Positions 53,545 through 62,444 of a stretch of 64,000 nucleotides of DNA are shown here, one piece after another (positions within the stretch are counted from its first letter, which is position 1; each line of letters starts with the position of its first letter). The stretch covers positions 62,001 to 126,000 of the forward strand of contig NZ_JAMGBA010000002.1 of the NCBI RefSeq assembly GCF_023516455.1. Reading direction: 5' to 3'. Made by a program: the position numbers and the translations under genes. Origin of the DNA: Sphingomonas caseinilytica. GTDB lineage: Bacteria; Pseudomonadota; Alphaproteobacteria; Sphingomonadales; Sphingomonadaceae. The notes under the pieces are model-generated. The model was not told where the DNA came from and did no database searches. It worked only from the letters and a program-made list of their open reading frames with translations.

Positions 53545-54648
53545 ATGGTCACCCTAGCCCCTGCCCCCGAGCTCGGCCCGCTGGGCCTTGAGAATCCGAT
53601 GGGCACCGACGGCTTCGAGTTCGTCGAATATGCAGCGCCGGATCCTGAACTGCTGCGCAGCCTGTTCGCCAAGATGGGCTTCCCGGCCGTCGCCAAGCAC
53701 AAGCGCAAGAATGTCACGCTGCACCGTCAGGGCGATATCAACTTCATCATCAATGCCGAGCCGGGCAGCCTTGCGGAGAAATTCGCTGAACTGCACGGTC
53801 CCTGCGCCTGCGCGATGGCTTTCCGGGTCAAGGATGCGAAGCATGCCCACGACCGCGCGATGAGCCTTGGCGCTACCGACGTTCACAACGATGTCGCGCC
53901 CGGCGAAATGGACATTCCCGCAATCGAAGGAATTGGCGGGTCGATCCTCTACCTCGTCGACCGTTACGGTGACAAAGGCACGATCTACGATGTCGATTTC
54001 GATTTCTATCCGGACGCGGCCCAGAAGGAAGCAAGCCACGCCTCGAACCTCACCTATCTCGACCACCTGACCCACAATGTGAATCGCGGGCGGATGGACC
54101 ACTGGGCGGAATTCTATGAGCGGCTCTTCAACTTCCGCGAGATCCGCTACTTCGACATTGAAGGCAAGGTCACCGGGCTCTTTTCCAAGGCGATGACCTC
54201 GCCCGATGGAAAGATCCGGATCCCACTCAACGAGAGCCAGGACGACAAGAGCCAGATCGAGGAGTTCCTGCGCGAGTATAAGGGCGAGGGCATCCAGCAC
54301 ATCGCGCTCGGCAGCTCCGACATTTACCGCACCGTCGATACGCTCCGCGACCGCGGCATTCCGTTCCAGGACACGCCCGATACCTATTACGAGCTGGTCG
54401 ACGAGCGCGTGAAGGGTCATGGCGAACCGACCGCGGAGCTTGAGAAGCGCCGCATCCTCGTCGACGGCGCGCCGACCGAAGGGCAGGGCTTGTTGCTGCA
54501 GATCTTCACCCAGAATGTGATCGGTCCGATCTTCTTCGAGATCATCCAGCGCAAGGGCAACGAAGGTTTTGGCGAAGGCAATTTCAAGGCGCTGTTTGAG
54601 AGCATCGAACTCGACCAGATCCGCCGCGGAGTGATCGACGCTGAGTAA
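53545..54648 (+). CDS. hppD: 4-hydroxyphenylpyruvate dioxygenase
   Basis: 367 residues from the ATG at 53545 (GGAG upstream); an in-frame ATG at 53491 would add 18 residues. It converts 4-hydroxyphenylpyruvate to homogentisate in tyrosine breakdown. The two VOC-type halves are visible, and the three iron ligands lie in L-D-H-L-T-H-N-V (first His), G-I-Q-H-I-A-L (second His) and F-F-E-I-I-Q-R-K-G (Glu near 344). With phhA and phhB it links phenylalanine to homogentisate. The next steps (homogentisate dioxygenase onward) are not in the window. Confidence 0.96.
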   Translation: MVTLAPAPELGPLGLENPMGTDGFEFVEYAAPDPELLRSLFAKMGFPAVAKHKRKNVTLHRQGDINFIINAEPGSLAEKFAELHGPCACAMAFRVKDAKHAHDRAMSLGATDVHNDVAPGEMDIPAIEGIGGSILYLVDRYGDKGTIYDVDFDFYPDAAQKEASHASNLTYLDHLTHNVNRGRMDHWAEFYERLFNFREIRYFDIEGKVTGLFSKAMTSPDGKIRIPLNESQDDKSQIEEFLREYKGEGIQHIALGSSDIYRTVDTLRDRGIPFQDTPDTYYELVDERVKGHGEPTAELEKRRILVDGAPTEGQGLLLQIFTQNVIGPIFFEIIQRKGNEGFGEGNFKALFESIELDQIRRGVIDAE

Positions 54649-55087
54649 CAATCCTGCCGACGCTCTGGCCGAGCGCGTGGCCTTTGCGATGCTGGCCAAT
54701 GAAGGCACCGGAAAGGCCTGGGGTATCCAGATCGAGGAAGCCCGAGAAGGCTATTCGCGCATCCGGATGAAGCTCACCCCCGACATGCTGAATGGGCATG
54801 GGAAGGCGCATGGCGGGATGGTCTATGCGCTGGCGGACACGGCATTCGCCTATGCCTGCAACAGCCGCAACGTCAGGACCGTCGGCGCGCAGGCGACGAT
54901 GGTGTTCCTGGACGGCGCCGAACTGGGCGAAGTGCTTGTCGCCGAAGCACAGGAACAGGCCCTTGTCGTCCGCTCAGGCGTCTACAATGTCAGCGTGCGG
55001 ACCGACGCCGGAAGGCCGGTGGCCGAGTTCCAGGGATTTTCGAGATCGCTTGGCGGTCCCTATATCGAGACCGGAGACGAAGATTGA
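54641..55087 (+). CDS. paaI: PaaI-type hotdog-fold thioesterase
   Basis: 148 residues if translation starts at the CTG at 54641, which overlaps the hppD stop and has GGAG 9 nt upstream; its [12 protein letters not shown] fits the usual PaaI start. The first ordinary start in frame is GTG 54677, giving 136 residues. The active region [17 protein letters not shown] is near residue 50, with the catalytic Asp in ADTAF. PaaI removes CoA from hydroxylated phenylacetyl-CoA dead-end products. It is followed at once by a thiolase and paaD, supporting a phenylacetate-related role. Confidence 0.82.
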   Translation: MSNNPADALAERVAFAMLANEGTGKAWGIQIEEAREGYSRIRMKLTPDMLNGHGKAHGGMVYALADTAFAYACNSRNVRTVGAQATMVFLDGAELGEVLVAEAQEQALVVRSGVYNVSVRTDAGRPVAEFQGFSRSLGGPYIETGDED

Positions 55088-56286
55088 CCGATGCCTACAT
55101 CTGCGACGCCATCCGGACGCCCATCGGCCGCTACGCCGGGGCTTTGAAGGAAGTGCGGCCCGACGACCTTGCGGCCATTCCGCTGAGGGCGCTGAAGGAA
55201 CGCAATCAAGGCATCGACTGGTCGGCGCTAGACGACATCATCCTCGGCTGCGCCAACCAGGCGGGCGAAGATAATCGCAATGTCGCGCGCATGGCCGCGC
55301 TATTGGCTGGCCTTGGCACCACCGCGCCAGGCACCACGATCAACCGCCTTTGCGGCTCTGGCTTGGACGCGGTGGCAATGGCAGCCCGAGCGATCAAGGC
55401 CGGCGAAGCCGACCTGATCGTCGCCGGCGGCGTCGAAAGCATGACCCGAGCGCCGTTCGTAATGCCCAAGGCGGAAGGGCCGTTCAGCAGGGCCAATGCC
55501 ATCTACGACACCACCATCGGCTGGCGCTTCGTCAACAAGAAGCTGAAGGCGGAGTTCGGCATCGATTCCATGCCGGAGACCGCCGAAAATGTGGCCGAGG
55601 AATTCCAGGTCAGCCGCGAAGACCAGGACCGGTTCGCTGCGGAGAGCCAGCGGCGCGCCGCCGCCGCCCAGGCCAATGGCCGCCTCGCCGCCGAAATCGT
55701 CCCCGTCACCATCCCGCAGCGGAAGGGCGATCCCATCATCGTCGACCACGACGAGCATCCGCGCGAAACCAGCGCCGAAGCGCTCGCCAAATTGAAGCCC
55801 ATCGTTCGCGAGGACGGCTCCATCACCGCCGGCAATGCCAGCGGCGTCAACGACGGCGCTGCGGCACTGATCGTCGCCTCGCAAGCAGCGGTCGAAAAAT
55901 ATGGCCTTACCCCGCGAGCCAAGGTTCTAGGTGGCGCGGTCGCTGGCGTTCCTCCCCGGATCATGGGGATCGGCCCCGCGCCGGCGACGAACAAGCTGCT
56001 TGAGCGGTTGAGCTTGCAAGTGAGCGACCTGGACGTCGTCGAACTGAACGAGGCCTTCGCTGCCCAGGGCCTTGCTGTGATGCGCCAGCTTGGACTTCCC
56101 GACGACGCCGCCCATGTGAATCCTAACGGCGGCGCGATAGCGCTCGGCCATCCACTCGGCATGTCAGGCGCCCGGCTGGCGATGACCGCTACCGAGGAAT
56201 TGCAACGCAGCGGCGGCCGCTACGCGCTGGCCACCATGTGCATTGGCGTCGGCCAGGGCATCGCGCTGGCGCTGGAGCGCGTGTGA
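55084..56286 (+). CDS. Acetyl-CoA acyltransferase, 3-oxoadipyl-CoA thiolase-like
   Basis: 400 residues starting at a TTG that overlaps the preceding stop (TTGA). Thiolase active-site parts are intact: the nucleophilic Cys in N-R-L-C-G-S-G (about 90), G-G-V-E-S-M, N-E-A-F-A (about 319), [11 protein letters not shown] (about 350, His) and the second Cys in [10 protein letters not shown] (about 386). The N-terminal [10 protein letters not shown] is typical of the PcaF/PaaJ branch that releases acetyl-CoA and succinyl-CoA from 3-oxoadipyl-CoA. It lies between paaI and paaD. Confidence 0.88.
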   Translation: MTDAYICDAIRTPIGRYAGALKEVRPDDLAAIPLRALKERNQGIDWSALDDIILGCANQAGEDNRNVARMAALLAGLGTTAPGTTINRLCGSGLDAVAMAARAIKAGEADLIVAGGVESMTRAPFVMPKAEGPFSRANAIYDTTIGWRFVNKKLKAEFGIDSMPETAENVAEEFQVSREDQDRFAAESQRRAAAAQANGRLAAEIVPVTIPQRKGDPIIVDHDEHPRETSAEALAKLKPIVREDGSITAGNASGVNDGAAALIVASQAAVEKYGLTPRAKVLGGAVAGVPPRIMGIGPAPATNKLLERLSLQVSDLDVVELNEAFAAQGLAVMRQLGLPDDAAHVNPNGGAIALGHPLGMSGARLAMTATEELQRSGGRYALATMCIGVGQGIALALERV

Positions 56287-56720
56287 GCGAGGCGGGCATC
56301 CGCGCCGTCCTGGAGACGGTGATGGATCCGGAAATCCCGGTCGTGTCGGTGATGGATCTCGGCATCGTTCGCGACGTTCGCCCCGACAAAGTGACGATCA
56401 CGCCGACCTATTCGGGTTGCCCGGCGACCGATGTGATCGAACGAACGGTCCGCGAAGCGCTCGATGCCAACGGCTATCGCAATGTCGCAATCGAAACCGT
56501 GCTGACGCCGCCCTGGACCACCGATTGGATCAGCGACGAAGGCAAGGAACGGCTGCGCGAATATGGCATCGCCCCGCCCGAACTAACCAAGGCGGCTACC
56601 TGCCCGCAATGCGGCTCAACCGACACGGAAGAAGTAAGCCGCTTCGGCTCAACGCCCTGCAAAGCCCAATGGCGCTGCAAGGATTGTCTGGAACCGTTCG
56701 ACCGGTTCAAATGCCACTAG
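56283..56720 (+). CDS. paaD: Phenylacetyl-CoA epoxidase maturation subunit PaaD
   Basis: 145 residues from a GTG overlapping the thiolase stop (GTGA). The N-terminal ~95 residues are a MIP18/DUF59-like domain ([18 protein letters not shown] and TYSGCPATD). The C-terminus has a zinc-binding set C-P-Q-C-G ... [10 protein letters not shown], characteristic of PaaD and absent from other DUF59 proteins. PaaD is thought to help deliver the iron centre to the PaaABCE epoxidase. The epoxidase genes are not adjacent here, which is unusual. Confidence 0.88.
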   Translation: MSEAGIRAVLETVMDPEIPVVSVMDLGIVRDVRPDKVTITPTYSGCPATDVIERTVREALDANGYRNVAIETVLTPPWTTDWISDEGKERLREYGIAPPELTKAATCPQCGSTDTEEVSRFGSTPCKAQWRCKDCLEPFDRFKCH

Positions 56721-57632
56721 CTAGCCGCATTGCCCCCTGTGCAGCAGCTTGTGATCGGCCAGCACGAGCGCGACCATTGCTTCGACTACCGGCGCACCAC
56801 GAATTCCGACGCAAGGATCGTGACGGCCGCCGATGCCGATGCTCGACGTCGGCTTGAAAGCCACGCGAACGACGATCGCCTTGCCGGTAGAGATGCCGCC
56901 ATCGATGCCGCTGGCCTTTTTGGCCTCCATGCTCTCGCTGCCGCGAGCGCGACCAGCGGCGAAGCCTTCGCCGATCTCGACACCTTTGACGGCGTTAATC
57001 CCCATGCAGGCTGCTGCAAGTTCCGCATCCAGCTTGGCATAAATGGGCGCGCCCCATCCGATCGGAACGCCGGTCGCAACGCATTCGATGATCGCACCTA
57101 AGCTGTCGCTGCCGGATCGAGCCTCGTCGAGCATCTCTTCCCAGCGGCTCTCGTCCTGCTCGCCGCCAATCTCGACCACGGCGGCCGCGATGTTCACCTC
57201 CGGGATCACCAGCCTCGCCACCGCCCCGCCGGCTACCCGCATCGCGGTTTCTCGGGCAGACGCCCGACCGCCGCCGCGCGGATCGCGAAAGCCATATTTG
57301 GCGTCGTAGGCAGCGTCGGCATGGCCAGGTCTTGGAGGCAGGTTGGAATAGTCGGCGGATCGCGCGTCGACATTGTCGATCATCATCGCGATCGGCGTCC
57401 CGGTCGTCCGGCCCTCATAGGTGCCGGACAAGATCCTGACCCGATCCGGCTCCTGCCGCGGCGAGACATTCTTCGACGTCCCCGGCCGCCTGGCATCGAG
57501 AAAGCGTTGTACCCAAGGCTCGTCGAGCTCCAGCCCCGGCGGGCAGCCGTCGACCACGCATCCGATTGCGGGCCCGTGGCTCTCGCCCCAGGTTGTCAGC
57601 CGCAACATATGACCGAAGCTGTTGATGCTCAT
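56721..57632 (-). CDS. aroC: Chorismate synthase, compact form
   Basis: 303 residues against the usual 350-365. It makes chorismate from EPSP using reduced FMN. Core motifs remain: [53 protein letters not shown] and [10 protein letters not shown]. The missing parts are loops: about 25 residues after ARLVIPEV, about 8 before GGIS, about 14 between KPTSSI and GRHDP, and the C-terminal tail. It is the last gene of a coupled aroG-type, aroA, aroC operon. A second, full-length aroC elsewhere is likely but cannot be checked here. Confidence 0.88.
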   Translation of the reverse strand: MSINSFGHMLRLTTWGESHGPAIGCVVDGCPPGLELDEPWVQRFLDARRPGTSKNVSPRQEPDRVRILSGTYEGRTTGTPIAMMIDNVDARSADYSNLPPRPGHADAAYDAKYGFRDPRGGGRASARETAMRVAGGAVARLVIPEVNIAAAVVEIGGEQDESRWEEMLDEARSGSDSLGAIIECVATGVPIGWGAPIYAKLDAELAAACMGINAVKGVEIGEGFAAGRARGSESMEAKKASGIDGGISTGKAIVVRVAFKPTSSIGIGGRHDPCVGIRGAPVVEAMVALVLADHKLLHRGQCG

Positions 57633-58921
57633 CCGATATCGGCTCCGATCGACTTCATCACCTCGACAAAGCCCGGGAAACTGGTGCCGATCATTTCGGC
57701 CTCGTCAACCTCGACTGGCTGCTGGGATGCCACACCCAGCGACAAGAACGCCATCGCGACACGGTGGTCGCCCTGCGTGGAAATAGCTGCCCCGCCGCGC
57801 ACACTCCCCTTGCCGAAGATACGCAAACTGTCGCCGTCAGGGATCGCGGTAACGCCGCAAGCGGCCAGTCCGGCAACAATTGAGCCGAGCCGATCGCTTT
57901 CCTTGATGCGCAGTTCGCTCAGTCCCTCGATCACGCTTTCGCTATCGGCAAAGGCACAGGCAATCGCGAGCGCGGGGATCTCGTCGATCATCGCTGGGAT
58001 CCGCTCCGCACCGACATGACAGGGTGCAAGCCTTGCCCCACGGACGCGCACATCGGCGAGGATCTCGCCGGACTGGATGCGCTCGTTCGAAAGCTCAATA
58101 TCCGCGCCCATTGCCTCAAGCGTTTCGTACAGCCCGGTGCGAAGCGGATTGACCAGCATCCCCCGTACCAGCACGTCCGAGCCCGGCGTGATCGAAGCGG
58201 CGACTAGCGGGAAGGCTGCTGCCGACGGATCAGCGCCGATTGCCAACCCGCATCCGCTGAGCTTTCGCTTCTCGCCCAACGAAATAACCCAGCCGTCGGG
58301 CGTGTCGTCGACCGAAACCGGGCAGCCAAACCGGGCGAACATGATCTCCGTATGGTCGCGGCTCGGCCATGGCTCGACGACACTGACGGACGCACTTGTT
58401 CCAAGACCGGCGAGCAGGATTGCCGATTTTACCTGGGCCGATGCGGGTACATTGCGATACTCGATGCCACCCAGCCGGCCGCCGGCGACGGTAATTGGAA
58501 GATATTCTCCGCCGTCGATTGTCGCGCCCATCCGCGCCAGCGGCCCTGCAACCCGCTTCATCGGCCGCGCCGACAATGAGGCATCGCCCGTAAAGGTCGC
58601 ACGGACGTCCGGCATTCCGGCTACTGCGCCCATCAGGAGGCGCGCGGTCGTGCCGCTATTGCCGCAATCGACTGGCCCTTCCGGGGATTGCCATGATTGT
58701 CCATGCACGATCCAGGCGTCGTCCGATCGCTCGACAGGAACACCAAATGCTTCGATCGCGCGAACGGTCGAGAGCACATCTTCGCTTTCCAATAGCCCGA
58801 TGATCCGCGTCTCGCCCGTCGCCATAGCGCCCAGGATCAGCGCGCGATGGGAACTGCTTTTGTCACCCGGGATCGCCGCCTCGCCTATCAGCGGGCCGCC
58901 GGGCCTTGCGGTAAGCTTCAC
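57629..58921 (-). CDS. aroA: 3-phosphoshikimate 1-carboxyvinyltransferase (EPSP synthase)
   Basis: 430 residues starting at a GTG overlapping the DAHP synthase stop (GTGA). The start of the fold is [12 protein letters not shown] (about 18), followed by [11 protein letters not shown] (about 88), and the C-terminal half has R-I-K-E-S-D-R (about 343) and GDHRVAMAF. It transfers enolpyruvate from PEP to shikimate 3-phosphate. The stop overlaps the aroC start by 4 nt. The gene order and couplings indicate a purposely co-produced chorismate pathway segment. Confidence 0.93.
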   Translation of the reverse strand: MKLTARPGGPLIGEAAIPGDKSSSHRALILGAMATGETRIIGLLESEDVLSTVRAIEAFGVPVERSDDAWIVHGQSWQSPEGPVDCGNSGTTARLLMGAVAGMPDVRATFTGDASLSARPMKRVAGPLARMGATIDGGEYLPITVAGGRLGGIEYRNVPASAQVKSAILLAGLGTSASVSVVEPWPSRDHTEIMFARFGCPVSVDDTPDGWVISLGEKRKLSGCGLAIGADPSAAAFPLVAASITPGSDVLVRGMLVNPLRTGLYETLEAMGADIELSNERIQSGEILADVRVRGARLAPCHVGAERIPAMIDEIPALAIACAFADSESVIEGLSELRIKESDRLGSIVAGLAACGVTAIPDGDSLRIFGKGSVRGGAAISTQGDHRVAMAFLSLGVASQQPVEVDEAEMIGTSFPGFVEVMKSIGADIG

Positions 58922-60105
58922 GCCATCAGCGCCGCGATATGGGCGGCGAGGTCGATCGCCTGCGCGCGGTTGAGGCGCGGGTCGCAAGCCGTCAGCCAAT
59001 TCTTGTCGAGCTCCGCGATCGATGCGGGACCGCGTCCGCCGATGCATTCGGTCACATCCAGCGCGCTCATTTCCAGGTGAACGCCGCCACCATGCACGCC
59101 CTCCGCCTGCGCGATTGCGAAGAAGGCGTCGATCTCGGCCAATATGTCAGGCAAGCGGCGCACCTTGCGCTTGCCCGTCATGCTGGTGTTGCCGTGCATC
59201 GGGTCGATCGTCCAAACGACCGGCCTGTCCTTCGCGGCGCGCATCAAAGGCGGCAGCAGCTGCCGAATCTTCTTGGCCCCGAAGCGGCCGATCAGCACGA
59301 GCTTTCCAGGACTTCCCACGGGATCCAATCTGTCGATCAGGCGGCAAAGCTCCTCGGGCTGGAGCGATGGGCCACATTTGACTCCGACGACATTCTCGAT
59401 GCCGCGAAGATATTCGACATGCGCCCCATCGACCTGACGAGTCCGGTCGCCCAGCCAAAGCATGTGACCCGAGGTCGCCCACCACCGACCGGCCGGATCG
59501 CGGCGGGTCAGTGGTTCCTCATAGGGCAGCAGCAATGCCTCATGGCTGGTAAAGATCGGTGGATCGGAACCGCGCGCTGCAGCCAGGCTGGCCGCCGTTC
59601 CAACCGACTGCATGTGGGCGCGGATCATTCTTTGCGGGTCGGCGCGGCGGCTCAGCGCATCGAACGATGTCCCGTTGACGATATCGCCCCGATAAGCAGG
59701 AAGCGTCTCGCCCTCATGCGTTTCGGTCTGTGCACTTCTGGGCTTGGCGAACTGGCCGGCGATTCGTGCAACTTCGATCAGCGGCCCATTGACGGCAGGT
59801 CGGATCTTGGCCGCCATCTCCTCGAACAGGCCAACGATACCGGAGACCTGCTCCGCGACGGGGTCGTCGAAACTCTCGGCGCAATCGCCGCCCTGGAGGA
59901 GAAACCCGCGTCCTTCGGCGAGACCCGCCATTGCCTGCCGCAGGCGCTGCGCATCCTGAAATGCGATGACAGGCGCCGCGGCTTCCAGTCTCGCCTCGAC
60001 CGATTTGAGCTGCTCGGGCTCGCCATAGCTGGGCATCTGGTTGGCCGGGAATCGGCGCCAGCTTGCCGGATACCACCCCAGGTTCGATACGAGCGTCGCA
60101 CTCAT
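58918..60105 (-). CDS. Class II 3-deoxy-7-phosphoheptulonate synthase, compact
   Basis: 395 residues from the ATG at 60105; longer starts (60129, 60147) are possible. Class II hallmarks are visible: W-Y-P-A-S-W-R near the N-terminus, [11 protein letters not shown] (about 66), [34 protein letters not shown] and H-L-E-M-S. It condenses PEP with erythrose 4-phosphate to start the shikimate pathway. At this length it resembles the PhzC-like group linked to secondary metabolism more than the ~450-residue housekeeping forms. It leads the three-gene operon. Confidence 0.9.
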   Translation of the reverse strand: MSATLVSNLGWYPASWRRFPANQMPSYGEPEQLKSVEARLEAAAPVIAFQDAQRLRQAMAGLAEGRGFLLQGGDCAESFDDPVAEQVSGIVGLFEEMAAKIRPAVNGPLIEVARIAGQFAKPRSAQTETHEGETLPAYRGDIVNGTSFDALSRRADPQRMIRAHMQSVGTAASLAAARGSDPPIFTSHEALLLPYEEPLTRRDPAGRWWATSGHMLWLGDRTRQVDGAHVEYLRGIENVVGVKCGPSLQPEELCRLIDRLDPVGSPGKLVLIGRFGAKKIRQLLPPLMRAAKDRPVVWTIDPMHGNTSMTGKRKVRRLPDILAEIDAFFAIAQAEGVHGGGVHLEMSALDVTECIGGRGPASIAELDKNWLTACDPRLNRAQAIDLAAHIAALMA

Positions 60106-60182
60106 TGCGCTGCGCCCTAGCCCATTCATGGCCGCTTGCCAAAGCATGGGATGATCGCTTTTCTTGCCTGGGGAGAGGAACG

Positions 60183-61514
60183 ATGGCGATCCAGTTCGAT
60201 CAGGGAGCAGTGCTGCCGGCCGCAAGGCCCTGGTATCGCCACCTCTACGTCCAGGTCCTGATTGCCATTCTGCTCGGAATCATGATCGGCCATTTCTGGC
60301 CGGCCACCGGGGAAGCGCTGAAGCCGCTCGGCGACGGGTTCATCAAGCTCGTACGCATGATCATCGCTCCGGTGATTTTCCTGACGATCGTCACGGGCAT
60401 CGCCGGAATGCGCGACCTGCGACGCGTCGGCCGCGTTGCGCTGAAGGCCTTCGCTTACTTCCTCTTCTTTTCGACGCTTGCGCTGATCATCGGCCTCATC
60501 GTCGCCAACGTCGTGCAGCCCGGCGACGGCCTCAATATCGACCCTGCAACGCTCGATCCGTCCAAGATCCGCGATTACGCCAGCAAGGCGCATGAATCGA
60601 CCATATCCGGCTTCCTGCTGGAGACGATCCCGGACACGTTCTTGTCCGCGCTGACCGCCGGCCATATCCTTCAGGCGCTGCTGGTTTCGATCCTGTTCGG
60701 GGTCGCTCTCGCACTTGTCGGCGACAAGGGAGAGAAGGTGCTGGACCTTCTCAACCAGCTGTCGGTGGTCATGTTCCGGCTCGTCGCGATCATCATGGCC
60801 GTGGCGCCGATCGGAGCGTTCGGGGCCATGGCCTTCACTATCGGCAAATATGGCGTCGGTAGTCTCGCCAACCTCGCCGCCTTGGTCGCAACATTCTACG
60901 CAACATCATTGCTATTCGTCCTGGTCGTGCTCGGCGCGGTCGCCCGTCTCGCGGGCTTTTCGATCTTCAAACTAATCGCCTATCTGAAGGCCGAACTGCT
61001 GCTCGTACTCGGCACCTCGTCGAGCGAAAGTGCGCTTCCATCCCTGATCGAGAAGCTGGAACGCGCCGGATGCCCCAAGTCGATTGTCGGCCTGGTGGTA
61101 CCGACCGGCTACTCCTTCAATCTGGACGGCACCAACATCTACATGACCCTGGCCGCCCTGTTCATTGCCCAGGCAGTCGGGATCGACCTTAGCCTGGGTG
61201 AGCAGCTGTTGCTCCTTGGAGTCGCGATGCTGTCATCCAAGGGCGCGGCGGGAATTACCGGTGCCGGCTTCATCACCCTCGCGGCGACGCTCTCCATCGT
61301 GCCATCGGTCCCGGTCGCCGGCATGGCGCTGATCCTCGGCATCGACCGGTTCATGAGCGAATGCCGGAGCCTCACCAACTTCATCGGAAATGCGGTTGCG
61401 ACGGTGGTTGTCACCCGCTGGGAAGGAGCGCTGGACAGGGAGCAGTTCGACCTGGCGCTTGCCGGCAAACTTCCGAGCGTCGACCGCATCGCACCGGCGG
61501 AAATCGCAGCCTAG
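60183..61514 (+). CDS. DAACS-family dicarboxylate/amino acid:cation symporter (DctA-like)
   Basis: 443 residues with eight membrane helices plus two re-entrant loops. The first loop has the serine-rich [17 protein letters not shown] (about 278) and helix 7 holds [16 protein letters not shown] (about 310), both typical of DctA/Glt[20 protein letters not shown] (about 385) contains the substrate-binding Arg/Asp region of the C4-dicarboxylate branch. It probably imports succinate, fumarate or malate. The ATG follows GGGGAGAGG. It is divergent from the DAHP synthase gene; the stop shares CTAG with the next gene. Confidence 0.92.
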   Translation: MAIQFDQGAVLPAARPWYRHLYVQVLIAILLGIMIGHFWPATGEALKPLGDGFIKLVRMIIAPVIFLTIVTGIAGMRDLRRVGRVALKAFAYFLFFSTLALIIGLIVANVVQPGDGLNIDPATLDPSKIRDYASKAHESTISGFLLETIPDTFLSALTAGHILQALLVSILFGVALALVGDKGEKVLDLLNQLSVVMFRLVAIIMAVAPIGAFGAMAFTIGKYGVGSLANLAALVATFYATSLLFVLVVLGAVARLAGFSIFKLIAYLKAELLLVLGTSSSESALPSLIEKLERAGCPKSIVGLVVPTGYSFNLDGTNIYMTLAALFIAQAVGIDLSLGEQLLLLGVAMLSSKGAAGITGAGFITLAATLSIVPSVPVAGMALILGIDRFMSECRSLTNFIGNAVATVVVTRWEGALDREQFDLALAGKLPSVDRIAPAEIAA

Positions 61515-62266
61515 GCGTTGAGCTGTTCGACGGCTTGATCGTAGAGGGAGCGGCTCGCCGCGGCGACGATCCGGCCACCCGAGAAATCGTCCCCACCAAC
61601 CCAATCGCCGATATGTCCGCCTGCCCCGCGCACCACGGCAACGAGCGCGTCATAATCGTGCGGCTTCAGACCATTTTCGACAACCAGGTCGAGGTCCCCC
61701 GTCGCGATCCGCGCATAGGCCATCGCGTCCAGCCCGAAACGGGTCAGCCGGCACTGGGTCCTCACCCGTTCGAACGCTTCGAACTCGTGACCGATGAAGA
61801 GATTTGGATCCGTGGTGGAAAGGCGCGCCTCGGCGAGCCGGTCGCACCCGCTCGACCTGGCCGTCCGGCCGTTCCGAAGGGTCCCTCCACCAACAGCGAC
61901 CAGGCATTCGTCAAGCGCCGGAAGGTCAATCATGCCGGCAATGTGGTGTCCGTCTTCCAACAGGCCGACAAGCACTGCCCAGCTAGGCAATCCGCAAACT
62001 AGGGCCCGCGTCCCGTCGACCGGGTCAAGGCTCCATCGGATCGGCGCGTCCGGGCGCGACATCCCATATTCCTCACCCCAAATCCCGTGCTGCGGATAAT
62101 GCTGTTCGATCAGCGCGCGCAGGCCACGTTCCGCCGCACGATCGGCCTCGGTTACCGGGTCGAAACCAGCCGACGACTTATTGTCAGCGACCAGTCCGCG
62201 CTCAAGCTCTGTAGCGACTGCGGCCCGGGCGACAGCAGAAAGCTCAGCAAAAAACGACCGATCCAT
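61511..62266 (-). CDS. hisN: Inositol monophosphatase-family phosphatase, likely histidinol-phosphatase
   Basis: 251 residues from the ATG at 62266. Metal-binding motifs are D-P-V-T-E-A-D (about 36), G-E-E-Y-G (about 64), [11 protein letters not shown] (about 77) and K-P-H-D-Y-D-A-L (about 200). The sequence pattern is that of the IMPase-type histidinol phosphatases common in alphaproteobacteria, the second-last step of histidine synthesis. An inositol phosphatase role cannot be excluded. No other his genes are in the window. Confidence 0.8.
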   Translation of the reverse strand: MDRSFFAELSAVARAAVATELERGLVADNKSSAGFDPVTEADRAAERGLRALIEQHYPQHGIWGEEYGMSRPDAPIRWSLDPVDGTRALVCGLPSWAVLVGLLEDGHHIAGMIDLPALDECLVAVGGGTLRNGRTARSSGCDRLAEARLSTTDPNLFIGHEFEAFERVRTQCRLTRFGLDAMAYARIATGDLDLVVENGLKPHDYDALVAVVRGAGGHIGDWVGGDDFSGGRIVAAASRSLYDQAVEQLNA

Positions 62267-62444
62267 GGTGAACCCCAAACCATCAGCAGAACAGTACGGC
62301 AAGCCCGCCTGATGCTGCATCGCGCAAATATTTGTGCATATGCTAACAAAAGCTTGGAAACTCGGCGCGGTTCAATTCGTTAGGATGTGGGGGGCCGACG
62401 TTTCGGTCGCGCATCCCTTTCCAGCTTTTGGAAGTCGAGGCGTG
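62267..62444. promoter_or_regulatory. Divergent promoter region between hisN and the glycosyltransferase gene
   Basis: 178 bp between two genes that are transcribed apart, so it must carry promoters for both. The middle part (about 62325-62350, AAATATTTGTGCATATGC) is AT-rich. I cannot place -35 and -10 boxes with certainty. Confidence 0.4.
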
